DNA of 64,000 bases from Methylobacterium sp. WSM2598. Its GTDB lineage: Bacteria; Pseudomonadota; Alphaproteobacteria; Rhizobiales; Beijerinckiaceae. Shown here piece after piece: positions 16,434 to 27,037 of this stretch (its first letter is position 1; every line of letters starts with the position of its first letter). The stretch lies in contig NZ_KB900609.1 of the NCBI RefSeq assembly GCF_000379105.1, positions 4,574,544 to 4,638,543 of the forward strand, written 5' to 3'. The notes beneath the pieces were generated by a model. It was not told the origin of the DNA and searched no databases. It saw nothing but the letters and a program-made list of their open reading frames with translations. The translations under genes and the position numbers were made by a program.

Positions 16434-17405
16434 TTAATCGCCCTGCTCAGTCCCGCCAGCGGCATGATTGCGGTACCAGCGATCCGCGCCGTTGTGAAAC
16501 GGAAGGAACATGTTGCGTGTGAAGTTGGCCGGAACGGTTTCGGTCGCAGCGGGATGCGTGCCGATCAGCTCATCCTGATGTGAAAACACGGCATCCAAGA
16601 TCGCATATACAAGATTGTCGGGCAGATCCATCCGACCCACGGCAAAATTGAAAAGCCCAACGGTCTGATATGGGGTCGGAAGCGAGGCATAGATCCCCGG
16701 CGGTACAGTCGACAGTTGCAGCTCGGGGTGCGTCAAGCGGAGGACAGCGATTTGCTGAGCCGTGACGTTAAGGAAACGCAGCTTGCCGTTTGTTTCAAGA
16801 TCGAGAAAGGACGGGAACGGAACACCGGCCGCGACCGCGAGAGCATCAAGCGCTCCTGTGCGAAGTTGCTGAGCGAGATCGGCCCAGTCTCCATAGATCA
16901 AGGGAGCCTCGATCTTAAGCGCCTTCAACATCTCGGGCATGTAGGTGGCCGTAGTGCCCCCTTGCGGGCCGGAACCAATGCGCTTTCCAGCGAGATCAGC
17001 AACCGACTGAATGATTGACCCGTGCATCACGACCAACTGGAACGGAGTGTCATACATAGGAAACAACGCGCGCATCTCGCGGAACGGCTTGCCTTGGCTC
17101 CCCGCGCCTGTTCCGTTCCAAGCCTGCAAGGCGACCCCGAGCGTCGCGAAAGCCAACTGGATCTCGCCCTTCTCCAGAAGAGCAATGTTCTGAACAGGGC
17201 CCTCTGTCGCCCGTGCGGAAACAGGTATGCCAAGTTCGCGGGTCAGGATCTTTGCCAAACCCTCGCCATAAGTAAAGTACGTTCCGCCCGGCGATGCCGT
17301 CCCAATGACCAGAGTGGCAGGCCAATTGGGATCAGCAGGAAAAGCTACCCCCGTAGAAAGGAGCATAGCAGCCAGAACAGAGACGAGCCGGCATATGTGT
17401 CGCAT
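16434..17405 (-). CDS. TAXI-family TRAP transporter solute-binding protein
   Basis: 323 residues with a cleavable signal peptide (about 1-24, ending AFPAD), so periplasmic. The TAXI family motif LVIGTASPGGTYFTYGEGLA is at residues 32-51, followed by QLAFATLGVALQAW and RIGSGPQGGTTATY. Such proteins capture organic anions for a DctM-type permease. No TRAP permease gene is adjacent, so this is an orphan binding protein. The next minus-strand gene upstream is lipA (17 bp gap), so they may be co-transcribed. Ligand unknown. Confidence 0.85.
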   Translation of the reverse strand: MRHICRLVSVLAAMLLSTGVAFPADPNWPATLVIGTASPGGTYFTYGEGLAKILTRELGIPVSARATEGPVQNIALLEKGEIQLAFATLGVALQAWNGTGAGSQGKPFREMRALFPMYDTPFQLVVMHGSIIQSVADLAGKRIGSGPQGGTTATYMPEMLKALKIEAPLIYGDWADLAQQLRTGALDALAVAAGVPFPSFLDLETNGKLRFLNVTAQQIAVLRLTHPELQLSTVPPGIYASLPTPYQTVGLFNFAVGRMDLPDNLVYAILDAVFSHQDELIGTHPAATETVPANFTRNMFLPFHNGADRWYRNHAAGGTEQGD

Positions 17406-17422
17406 AAGATCCTCCGCTACCT

Positions 17423-18409
17423 CTACTCTGACAGTTGGCTTTGTTTTGCGGTCACCGATAGACGTGTGATGCGCGCTGCGTTGAGTCGCGCAAAATATTC
17501 TCCGGCGTGGTGCGACGAGCGGGTCAGCGGCGTCGCCGAAACAAGCAGGAAGCCCTTGGCGTAGGCCGTGGTCTCGTGGGCCCGGAACTCGTCGGGCGGC
17601 ACGAAGCGCATCACCGGATGGTGCTTCTTCGTCGGCTGCAGGTACTGGCCGATGGTCAGGAAATCGACATCGGCCGAGCGCAGGTCATCCATGAGCTGAA
17701 GCACCTCGTTGCGCTCTTCGCCGAGGCCGACCATTATGCCAGACTTGGTGAAGATCGTCGGGTCGAGTTCCTTCACGCGCTGGAGCAGGCGGATGGAGTG
17801 GAAGTAGCGCGCCCCGGGCCGCACGGTCAGATATTTGGACGGCACCGTTTCGAGGTTGTGATTGAACACCTCGGGCCGGGCCGCGGCCACGACCTCCAGG
17901 GCTTCTGTTTTTCGCAGGAAGTCCGGCGTCAGCACCTCGATCGTGGTCTCAGGCGAGCGGGCACGGATCGCCCGGATGACTTGGGCGAAGTGCCCCGCGC
18001 CGCCGTCCGGCAGATCGTCCCGGTCCACCGACGTGATGACGACGTGGGCGAGCCCGAGCTTTTCCACCGCTTGGGCGACGCTGTCAGCCTCGTGCGGATC
18101 AAGCGCGCCGGGCAGGCCGTTCTTGACGTTGCAGAAGGCGCACGCACGGGTGCAGGTGTCGCCCATGATCATCAAGGTGGCGTGCTTCTTCTCCCAGCAC
18201 TCGCCGATATTGGGACAGCCCGCCTCCTCGCATACCGTCACGAGCTTGTTCTCGCGCACGATGCGGTTCGTCTCGGCCCATTTGGGCGAACCCGGCGCCC
18301 GCACCCGGATCCAGTCGGGCTTACGCTGGACGGGCTGGTCGGGCCGATGCGCCTTCTCAGGGTGGCGCGGGCGGATGTCCGTGTTGAGGAGATCGAGAAC
18401 GACGGCCAT
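17423..18409 (-). CDS. lipA: Lipoyl synthase
   Basis: 328-residue radical SAM enzyme that inserts two sulfurs into octanoyl groups on lipoyl domains. The N-terminal cluster motif CEEAGCPNIGECW and the radical-SAM motif CTRACAFC are both intact, as is the SPLTRSSHHA-type C-terminal motif (here TPLTRSSHHAGE). AAGGAGTCTC precedes the ATG. The last ~16 residues diverge from the usual end. A dedicated lipA beside a PDH complex with lipoylated E2 and E3 (34.4-40.5 kb) makes functional sense. No lipB is in the window. Confidence 0.95.
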   Translation of the reverse strand: MAVVLDLLNTDIRPRHPEKAHRPDQPVQRKPDWIRVRAPGSPKWAETNRIVRENKLVTVCEEAGCPNIGECWEKKHATLMIMGDTCTRACAFCNVKNGLPGALDPHEADSVAQAVEKLGLAHVVITSVDRDDLPDGGAGHFAQVIRAIRARSPETTIEVLTPDFLRKTEALEVVAAARPEVFNHNLETVPSKYLTVRPGARYFHSIRLLQRVKELDPTIFTKSGIMVGLGEERNEVLQLMDDLRSADVDFLTIGQYLQPTKKHHPVMRFVPPDEFRAHETTAYAKGFLLVSATPLTRSSHHAGEYFARLNAARITRLSVTAKQSQLSE

Positions 18410-18587
18410 GAGACTCCTTGCGTGCTCTGAAGCAACCGCGGCCTTGTTCCTGACGATCTACTTGTTGTAACCTTCAAGAACAAGCTGATGCTTTTGAATT
18501 TTGCCGTACCGCGTCTAAGACACTGACCCACCCTCCGCGCGAGTGAGGCTGCGGTTCGATGCGGGCCGGCGGTGCGGCTGTCTCCCG

Positions 18588-19631
18588 CTATCCGTACCCA
18601 CCGCCCGCGATCTCCTTTGCGACTTTGCCACGGAACACGTAGTATGCATAAGCCGTGTATGCGAAGGTGATCGGCAAAGCGAAGGCATAGCCGACCAGGG
18701 CGAACATTTGCGAGTCCACCGTATTCGCAGCCTGCCAGATCGTTATGGAAGGCGGCACGATGTAGGGGAACAAGCTGATGACCAACCCCAGGAACCCGAG
18801 CAGGAACATCACAATGGAGAGTAAGAACGGCGCGGTATGATGACCGTCGTTGACCGACCGATAAATTCTATATGCGACGAACGCCGTCAACAGTGGAACC
18901 GGGACCAGAGCGAGGATGCTGGGCCAAGAGAACCAGCGTGCTTCGATCTGCCGGCCAAGAAAGGGCACCCAGGCGCTCACGATCGCCATCATGACGATTG
19001 TGGCGACGAGGAATTGCTCAGATTTACGCCGGGCCCAGATCTCCAAGGCACCCGTGGTCTTCATCACACACCACGTCGCGCCCAAGAGGCCATAACCGCA
19101 GACGAGGCCGACTCCGGTCACTAGACTGAACGGGGTCAGCCAGTCCCAGGTGCCGCCAGCGAACTGCCGTCCGCCTACCTCGAAGCCCTGCACGAATGCG
19201 CCGAGCACGATCCCTTGCGCAAAGGTCGCCAGCAGGGAGCCGTAGTGGAAGGCGTAGTCCCAGATACGCTTGGATGTATCCGCCTTGAAGCGGAACTCGA
19301 AGGCGATGCCCCGGAAGACCAAAGCGATCAGCATAATCAGCATCGGAATGTAGAGCGCTGGCATCAGGATCGCATAGGCGACCGAGAAGACGCAGAACAG
19401 GCCGGCGCCGCCAAGGATCAGCCAAGTTTCATTGCCATCCCAGATCGGCGCGACCGAGAACATCATCCGGTCGCGCCAATTGTCGTTCTCGGCCCTGGTG
19501 AATATGATACCGATGCCGAGATCGAAGCCGTCGACCACCACGTACATGGTGATCGCGTTCCCAAGGATCGCCGCCCAGAGCAGGGGCAGCCAAAAGGCCC
19601 AGCCGACATATTCCGTTCCGAAGCCGAACAT
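18588..19631 (-). CDS. cydB: Cytochrome bd-type quinol oxidase subunit II
   Basis: 347 residues, about eight to nine membrane helices. NAITMYVVVDGFDLGIGI (about 26-43), APIWDGNETWLILGG and RGIAFEFRFK are conserved CydB motifs. With CydA it oxidises quinol and reduces oxygen to water without pumping protons. It follows cydA by 11 bp on the same strand, so the two are one operon. No cydX-type micropeptide with a good ribosome binding site is seen after it. Confidence 0.93.
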   Translation of the reverse strand: MFGFGTEYVGWAFWLPLLWAAILGNAITMYVVVDGFDLGIGIIFTRAENDNWRDRMMFSVAPIWDGNETWLILGGAGLFCVFSVAYAILMPALYIPMLIMLIALVFRGIAFEFRFKADTSKRIWDYAFHYGSLLATFAQGIVLGAFVQGFEVGGRQFAGGTWDWLTPFSLVTGVGLVCGYGLLGATWCVMKTTGALEIWARRKSEQFLVATIVMMAIVSAWVPFLGRQIEARWFSWPSILALVPVPLLTAFVAYRIYRSVNDGHHTAPFLLSIVMFLLGFLGLVISLFPYIVPPSITIWQAANTVDSQMFALVGYAFALPITFAYTAYAYYVFRGKVAKEIAGGGYG

Positions 19632-19642
19632 GTGGGCTCTCC

Positions 19643-21091
19643 TTATTCGGCGGGTTGGGGAGCTTTGCGCCTTGGTCCTCCGTCGAGTCTCTCGTCGGGT
19701 AGCGACAACGGCCGCTTCGGCTTCTTGGCCAGGCTCTCGGCTCCCGGGATCTCCTCGACTGGATCAGGTCCTTTCCGCAGGAGCTTGGCGAGGTAGTAGC
19801 TCCCGCAGCCGAACACGATCGAGTAGACGATGAGGAAAGTCATAAGCGAGATGGTGACCGCACCCGTCGTAACCGGCGATACGGCATCGGCCGTGCGCAA
19901 TTGCCCATACACGAGGTAGGGCTGCCGGCCGATCTCGGCGGTGAACCAGCCGAGCAGAACGGCGCCGAAGCCCGAGGGCGTCATCATCATTGCTGCGTTG
20001 AGGAACAGCCGGTCGGTGAAGAGCCCCCCTTTCCAGCGCAGGTAGAGATGCCACAGGCTCAGGCCCAGCATGGCAAATCCGATGGCAAGCATGCCCCGGA
20101 AGACAAAAAATACCGGCAGCACGGGTGGGCGCTGATCCGGCGGCACGTCTTTCAGGCCGGGTACCTCGCCGCCGAACTCATGGGTCAGGATGTAGCTGCC
20201 GATCTTCGGGATGCTGATCTCGTAATGGTTAGTCTCGGCGTTCTGGTCGGGGATCGCGAACAATCGCAGCGGCATGTTGGCCCGCCGCTCCCAGTTGCCC
20301 TCGATCGCTGCCAGCTTGGTCGGTTGATACTTGAGGACACCCAGGCCGTGCATATCGCCGACGAAGATCTGGATCGGCGTCACGATCGTGGCAAACCAAA
20401 GCGCCATCGAGAGCGCGCGGCGCGCGCCCGCGAGCTTGGCCTCGGGCGCATCATGCGGGTGGCGCAACAGCATCCAAGCCGACATGCCCGCAACTGCGAA
20501 CGCCGTGGTGAGATAGCACCCCATGACCATATGGGCGTAGCGCAGCGGGAACGATGGGTTGAAGATAATCTTCCACCAGTCAACCGGCAGGGCGAGGCCG
20601 TTCTCGACGCGAAAGCCGTCGGGCGTCTGCATCCAGGAGTTTGCCGACAGGATCCAGAAGGCCGAGATCAGAGTTCCGAGGGCCACCATGCAGGTTGCGA
20701 AGAAGTGCAGCCGGTCGCCGACGCGATCCCAGCCGAACAGCATGATGCCTAGAAAACCCGCCTCCAGGCAGAAGGCGGTGATCACCTCGTAGGCGATCAA
20801 GGGACCTAAGATGTTGCCGGTGAACTCGGAATAGCGCGACCAGTTGGTGCCAAGCTGGTAGCTCATCACGATGCCGGAGACGACGCCGAGACCGAAGGAG
20901 ACCGCGAAGACCTTCACCCAGAACTTGTAGAGATTTTTGTACTGAGGGTTGCCGGTGCGCAGCCACTCGAACTCCAGCCGGGCGAGCCAGCTTGCGAGAC
21001 CGATGGTGAAAGCCGGGAAGATGATGTGAAAGGAGATGGTGAACGCGAACTGGATGCGTGAGAGGACGAGCGCGTCGAAGTTCATGATCAT
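19643..21091 (-). CDS. cydA: Cytochrome bd-type quinol oxidase subunit I, CIO type
   Basis: 482 residues. Haem-ligand region SRIQFAFTISFHIIFPAFTI at residues 11-30, the Q-loop with NWERRANMPLRLFAIPD, and GWFTAEIGRQPYLVYGQLRT (about 390-409). The short Q-loop and this sequence type indicate the cyanide-insensitive (CIO) branch, used under low oxygen, respiratory stress or cyanide. GGAGGT lies five bases before ATG 21091; an in-frame ATG at 21085 is the alternative start. It is the first gene of cydAB. Confidence 0.93.
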   Translation of the reverse strand: MIMNFDALVLSRIQFAFTISFHIIFPAFTIGLASWLARLEFEWLRTGNPQYKNLYKFWVKVFAVSFGLGVVSGIVMSYQLGTNWSRYSEFTGNILGPLIAYEVITAFCLEAGFLGIMLFGWDRVGDRLHFFATCMVALGTLISAFWILSANSWMQTPDGFRVENGLALPVDWWKIIFNPSFPLRYAHMVMGCYLTTAFAVAGMSAWMLLRHPHDAPEAKLAGARRALSMALWFATIVTPIQIFVGDMHGLGVLKYQPTKLAAIEGNWERRANMPLRLFAIPDQNAETNHYEISIPKIGSYILTHEFGGEVPGLKDVPPDQRPPVLPVFFVFRGMLAIGFAMLGLSLWHLYLRWKGGLFTDRLFLNAAMMMTPSGFGAVLLGWFTAEIGRQPYLVYGQLRTADAVSPVTTGAVTISLMTFLIVYSIVFGCGSYYLAKLLRKGPDPVEEIPGAESLAKKPKRPLSLPDERLDGGPRRKAPQPAE

Positions 21092-21455
21092 TTTCTACCT
21101 CCGCCATCACCGCTCACCCGACCCAGGGGCTCCCGGGTTCGTATCGTCACCTGGTTTCATCGTTGACCCCCTTGGCGTCTGGGCGCCGACATCGCTGCCT
21201 ACCTTGGAAGCATGGCTCACTCTTCTCTCCTCGGCAGCTAGGCTCATTCGTCTTCACACGTCGATCACTCCGCACATTCAAGCGCCTGGAATGCGCTCGC
21301 GGCGGAGTCCGGCCGCATCAAGTCCCTCAGCGCCTAACCCCTCACCTGCAATAGATTAGCTTGTAAGCGCGGTGATATCAGATCGTCAGCTGGCCTTCCT
21401 CTTGGCAAGAGCAGCTCGCGCGCAAATGCGAACGGTACAAAATTGATCCTCGGCG
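21092..21455 (-). other. Upstream region of cydAB
   Basis: 364 bp between the dctD-like gene end and cydA. It must hold the cydAB promoter. I looked for an Fnr/Anr box (TTGAT-N4-ATCAA) and found none. No gene-like frame. Confidence 0.4.
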
Positions 21456-22814
21456 TCAGCGGTCTGACCCGCACCATACTTTATGACCAAGGTTCAGCTG
21501 ATACCTGCGCAACTTATCATAAAGCGTCTTCTTTGGAATACCAAGTGCTTGACTTGCCGTGGCGACACAGCCATTTTGCCTTTTGAGTTCGTCTTGGATA
21601 AGACTTCTCTCAAATTGGTCAACGTGGTCCGTTAACGAGTTCTTTATGTTTGGACTTCCCAGACTTCCGACTCTTTCGGCTCCATTCATGCCTAGTACAA
21701 AGCGGCTAGCGACATTGGAAAGCTCGCGAACATTGCCAGGCCAGGAATGGGCTAGAAGCTGCCGCACAAATCCGGCCGATGGCACAGGTGCTTCACGGCC
21801 GAAACGAAGGGCAGAGAGTAGCGTCAAATGCTCAAATAGAAGCGGTATATCTTCACGTCGTTCTCGAAGAGGCGGAAGATCAATCGGGACAACGTTGAGT
21901 CGGTAGTACAAATCCGAACGGAACCGATTTTGCTCGCTGAGAGAAAGAAGGTCATTTTTTGTGGCCGCTACGACACGGCAATTGACAGGCACTTGTGCGT
22001 TTGATCCAAGGCGCTCAAGGGTCTGTTCTTGTAAAACACGAAGAAGTTTTACTTGCAAATTGCACGGCATGCTTTCTATCTCGTCGAGAAAAAGAGTGCC
22101 GTTGTGCGCGTGCTCAATTTTACCTACCCGACGCTTCGCAGCCCCGGTAAATGCCCCAGCTTCGTGCCCAAACATTTCGCTTTCAAACAGCTGCTCCGGC
22201 AACCCTCCACAATTCAGCGCAACAAAATGGCCGCTGCTGCTGCTACCCTGTTCATGCAGGCAGCGGGCGACCAGTTCTTTTCCGGTTCCGGTCTCACCAA
22301 TGATAAGCACGCTCGCCTGAGTGGCTGCGACGTCACTGATGATCCGCCGAACCTTCTCGATCCCTGGGGACTGGCCGATCAGAACGGCCTCGACCGCTTG
22401 CCGAACGAGCTTTTTCTGAAGGTGGGCAACTTGCAGAGTCAGGTTGCGATTCTCAACCGCACGCCGCACAACGCCGACGAGTTGCTCCGAAGCGAACGGT
22501 TTCGTGATAAAATCGTAAGCGCCGTCCCGCATCGCCTGGACCGCCATGGAGATATCACCATGGCCGGTGATCACGATCACCGGCAGCTTGGGATCCAAGT
22601 CACGGAGGTGTTTCAGGAGTTGCAGACCATCCATTCCGGGAAGCTTGACATCCGTAACCACGACCCCAGCGAAACCGCCGGGAAGATGGCTTCGAACCCA
22701 TTCTGCCGATCCGAAGGATCGCACATCGAAGCCAGCCAGATCGAGCGCCTGTTCGATCCCAGCGCGGACCGCGGGGTCGTCCTCGATAACAATCACCTTG
22801 ATGGCGTCAGCCAT
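21456..22814 (-). CDS. dctD: Sigma-54-dependent response regulator, DctD/NtrC type
   Basis: 452 residues. Receiver domain (about 1-120) with phospho-acceptor Asp in VVVTDVKLPGMDG; AAA+ domain (about 145-380) with Walker A GETGTGKE, the sigma-54-contacting GAFTGA loop and Walker B TLFLDEIES; Fis-type helix-turn-helix at the C-terminus (ATASQALGIPKKTLYDKLRR). Its start overlaps the sensor gene by 8 bp, so the two are translationally coupled. DctD of rhizobia activates dctA with sigma-54 in response to C4-dicarboxylates, and dctA lies 6 kb away here. I assign dctD by this context and overall similarity. The start at MADAIKV is chosen over an upstream extension that lies inside the sensor gene. 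Confidence 0.85.
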   Translation of the reverse strand: MADAIKVIVIEDDPAVRAGIEQALDLAGFDVRSFGSAEWVRSHLPGGFAGVVVTDVKLPGMDGLQLLKHLRDLDPKLPVIVITGHGDISMAVQAMRDGAYDFITKPFASEQLVGVVRRAVENRNLTLQVAHLQKKLVRQAVEAVLIGQSPGIEKVRRIISDVAATQASVLIIGETGTGKELVARCLHEQGSSSSGHFVALNCGGLPEQLFESEMFGHEAGAFTGAAKRRVGKIEHAHNGTLFLDEIESMPCNLQVKLLRVLQEQTLERLGSNAQVPVNCRVVAATKNDLLSLSEQNRFRSDLYYRLNVVPIDLPPLRERREDIPLLFEHLTLLSALRFGREAPVPSAGFVRQLLAHSWPGNVRELSNVASRFVLGMNGAERVGSLGSPNIKNSLTDHVDQFERSLIQDELKRQNGCVATASQALGIPKKTLYDKLRRYQLNLGHKVWCGSDR

Positions 22815-24693
22815 GATGCGCCTCCGGAGGTGCAAGGGGCAGATCAAGAATGAACTCGGCTCCGCCCTCTGGCCGATCATGGGCATGAATGGTTCCACCC
22901 ATTGCAGCCACGATATCGGCTGAAATAGCGAGTCCGAGCCCAAGGCCGGATCCAGCTTCTTTTGTGGTAAAAAAGGGCTCGAACAGGTGAGGCATCACGG
23001 AGTCGGATAGTCCCGGTCCGTTGTCGTGGACGCAAATAGTACCTCGATCTTGATGACGGCTTACGCTTACAATGATCTCGGGATGATGGACGTTCGCAAC
23101 GGCGTCGACGGCGTTGCTGAAAAGATTGATGATTACCTGTTCTAGGCGGTTAGGGTCGCACTTTAAGATGACATCTTCAGGCGGAATTTTCGTCACAATA
23201 TTGATTTCTTTCAATTTCATCGAGCGATCGACAATCAATAAAGCATTCGAAATCGACTGTCTGGCAGAAACAATGCCTGTAATCGGCTCCGATTTCCGCG
23301 CGACTCTTTTCTAGTGCGCAACAATTTGCCCCATATGCTCAGACAGCTCGGATATCTTCGAAAGATTGGCTGTCGCCGCCTGAAGTCGGTTTCGCTCAAG
23401 GAGTACCTTCGCGTTGTCGGACAGGGTCCGTACAGCCGTGAGCGGCTGGTTCAACTCATGCGCAATGCCGGCGGACATCTGCCCGAGAGCGGCCAGCTTC
23501 TCAGCATGCACAAGTCCAGCCCGCGCTTCGCGGAGTACAACTTCGGTTCTGTTGCGCTCCACGATCTCTCGGTGGAGCTGCTGATTGGTTTGGACGAGAT
23601 CGGCAGTACGATCCGCCACATCCTGCTCGAGTCTGTCGTGCGCGACCTGCAGCGCTTCCTTCGCAGTGGCAGCCGCATTGAGCGCGCGCCAGCGTTGATG
23701 AAGATAAAGTGTTAGAAAGATCGCCGCTCCGATTGCAAGACCACATGCGATGGCAACGCTAAGGGCAAACCGCCTTTGAGGCTCAAGGTCGGAGAACAAC
23801 AAGATGCGCCAACCCGCAGAATCAACCGACCGTATCTGTTCCAGAAACTTCCTGCTGGACGATCCGGAGTACCGATCCGGCATATCTTCATTGAATCTTA
23901 TGATAGGAGCGGATCCGGTAGACCGAACTACAACCAATTCAAGCGGCTTCAAAGCTGCACTGTCGTACTGCCGGGAAGCGCGAATTTGCTCCAGGGCCGG
24001 AGGATCGAGAGATTTAGTGGTTTTATACTTCCAAGAGTTTCGTGACGAGAGAAAGATGATGCCGTTCTTGTCGGCAACCGCTACAATCTCGCGACTCTTC
24101 GTACGACCCTCCTCCCACGCGCCCTCAAGCTGTTCTAGGCTGACCTTGAGCGCCATCACACCAAGTAGACGGCCGTCGTGGATAATCGGGCTGGACCTAA
24201 AATAGCCAGGAATGCCGCTGGTGGTCCCTATTCCATAGAAACGGCCGTGGGCGGACTTCAGAGCTTCCAGAAAATACGGTCTATAATCCAATTTTACACC
24301 AACGAAACTGATATCGTCATTCCAATTGCTCGATGCGAGAGTGACTCCCTGATGATCTAATATGTAGACGGCCGATGAGCGAGCACTTTCATTCACATCC
24401 TGAAGATACTCGTTCACTTTCTTGCGAAGTTCTTGGTCGTCTGGATTTTGCAACATTGCGGTCACATTGGCGTTCAGCGCAATTACTGTCGGGAGATAAT
24501 CGTAGCGCCCCAGCTCACCGTTGAGACTCTGAACGTAAATATCTAGCCTTCGCTCTCCCTCTGCCTGCAATTGCCGAATAGCGGAGCGCTCGACTCCGTC
24601 CTTAACGCCAAATACAATTGTCGCTGAGAGAATACAGATTGCGGCCCACGCGAGAACTCTCGTGTACAAGCCTTTGGCAAGACGTGATCTCAT
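22807..24693 (-). pseudogene. dctB: DctB-type sensor kinase interrupted by in-frame TAG
   Basis: Read straight through, 628 codons encode a DctB-type sensor: TM1 near residues 12-30, a periplasmic Cache-like sensor region to about 300, TM2 near 310-328, a coiled coil, the His box MSAGIAHELNQPLTAVRTLS (about 413-432), then the ATPase domain with NLFSNAVDAV, DNGPGL and GSGLGLGLAIS. A TAG at 23311-23313 (codon 461) splits it between the phosphorylatable His and the ATPase domain. The frame is unchanged on both sides (IVAH-stop-KRVARKSEP), so one base change is enough to explain it. An internal ATG at 23238 could restart translation. The 8-bp overlap with dctD is preserved. Confidence 0.85.
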
Positions 24694-24727
24694 AAAGCCT
24701 CCTCGGGAGGCTGTAGGGCGACGAGTA

Positions 24728-24758
24728 CCAGCCGGCGAGGGAGGACGTCGCCGGCTGG
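24728..24758 (-). terminator. Hairpin between phaB and dctB
   Basis: Perfect 11-bp arms CCAGCCGGCGA / TCGCCGGCTGG with a 9-base loop, in the 168-bp gap after phaB. No T-tract. It probably ends the phaA-phaB transcript before dctB. Confidence 0.5.
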
Positions 24759-24861
24759 ATTTCCGTTCAATGTGACGCAGCCTATCTCAAACGCCATAGG
24801 AAATTGAAACCCCAGTTTCGCAAGCCCTAGCAAATGCCGCGAACCGCCCCGGAGTCTTTTG

Positions 24862-25587
24862 TTACGTCATGTACTGGCCACCATTGATGGCCAGCGTGGA
24901 TCCGGTGATGAAGCCGCCGTCCTCGCCAGCCAGAAACACCACCGCCCGCGCGATCTCCTCCGGCTGGCCCAGCCGTCCTACGGGGATCTGCGGGATGATC
25001 TTGCTCTTCAGGATCTCCGGATCGATCGCCTGCACCATTTCCGTTCCAATGTAGCCCGGGCAGATGGCATTCACCGTGATTCCCTTGCTCGCGTTCTCCT
25101 GCGCCAGCGCCTTCACGAAGCCGATGTCCCCTGCCTTTGCAGCCGAATAGTTTACCTGCCCCGCTTGGCCCTTCTGCCCGTTAATGGACGAGATCACGAT
25201 CACCCGCCCCCAGCCGCGCGTGCGCATGCCCTCGATCACCGGCCGGGTCATGTTGAACAAGGAGTCCAGGTTGGTGCGCATGACCGCCGACCACTGCTCG
25301 CGGCTCATCTTGTGGAAGAAGCCGTCCCGCGTGATGCCGGCGTTGTTCACCAGGACGTCCACTGGGCCAGCCTCGCTTTCGACCTGCTTCACGCCGGCTG
25401 AGCAAGCATCGTAGTCGCCCACGTCCCACTTGAACACCGGGATGCCGGTTTCGGACTTGAAGCGCTGAGCGGCTTCGTCATTTCCGGCGTAGCTGGCCGC
25501 CACCGTGAAGCCATTCTCTTTCAGCGCCTTTGAGATCGCTGCCCCGATCGCACGGCTCCCGCCCGTCACCAATGCGACCCGCGCCAT
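24862..25587 (-). CDS. phaB: Acetoacetyl-CoA reductase
   Basis: 241-residue short-chain dehydrogenase that reduces acetoacetyl-CoA to (R)-3-hydroxybutyryl-CoA with NADPH, the second step of PHB synthesis. Cofactor motif TGGSRAIGAAIS (residues 8-19, with Ala where Gly is usual), NNAG at 85-88, catalytic Ser in ISSINGQKGQ and the YSAAK catalytic Tyr-Lys (about 151-155), and the C-terminal GGQYMT typical of PhaB. It follows phaA by 97 bp on the same strand. The phaC gene is 20 kb away in the same block. Confidence 0.94.
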   Translation of the reverse strand: MARVALVTGGSRAIGAAISKALKENGFTVAASYAGNDEAAQRFKSETGIPVFKWDVGDYDACSAGVKQVESEAGPVDVLVNNAGITRDGFFHKMSREQWSAVMRTNLDSLFNMTRPVIEGMRTRGWGRVIVISSINGQKGQAGQVNYSAAKAGDIGFVKALAQENASKGITVNAICPGYIGTEMVQAIDPEILKSKIIPQIPVGRLGQPEEIARAVVFLAGEDGGFITGSTLAINGGQYMT

Positions 25588-25684
25588 AGCGTTTCCTCCT
25601 TTGTTCCCAATGTGCTTCGTCGGTCAGTGCCGATCGGCGGCTTAGACAGGGCGAGCCGCCGATCATCCGCTGGTCGTCCGATGA

Positions 25685-26857
<1,173 letters not shown>

Positions 26858-27037
26858 GAGTGTCTCCTCTGGTTTGCCTGTCCCCGTGCCTCACACAGTT
26901 CCAATTCTGACGTCGCGCACGGGCACTCGCTCGTAGACGACGTGACCGTGGCGGACAGCAACAGCTGCACCGAAGCGGTGACCGCCGAGACGCGGATCGG
27001 GCGGAGGGCTTGGCCCGGGCATCAGAAACTCCCCTTG

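Noticed and set aside
21092..21360. Small gene between cydA and dctD
   Set aside because: Frames here are compositional, lack ribosome binding sites and lie in the cydAB promoter region.
21092..21455. Fnr/Anr control of cydAB
   Set aside because: No TTGAT-N4-ATCAA-like box found in the upstream region.
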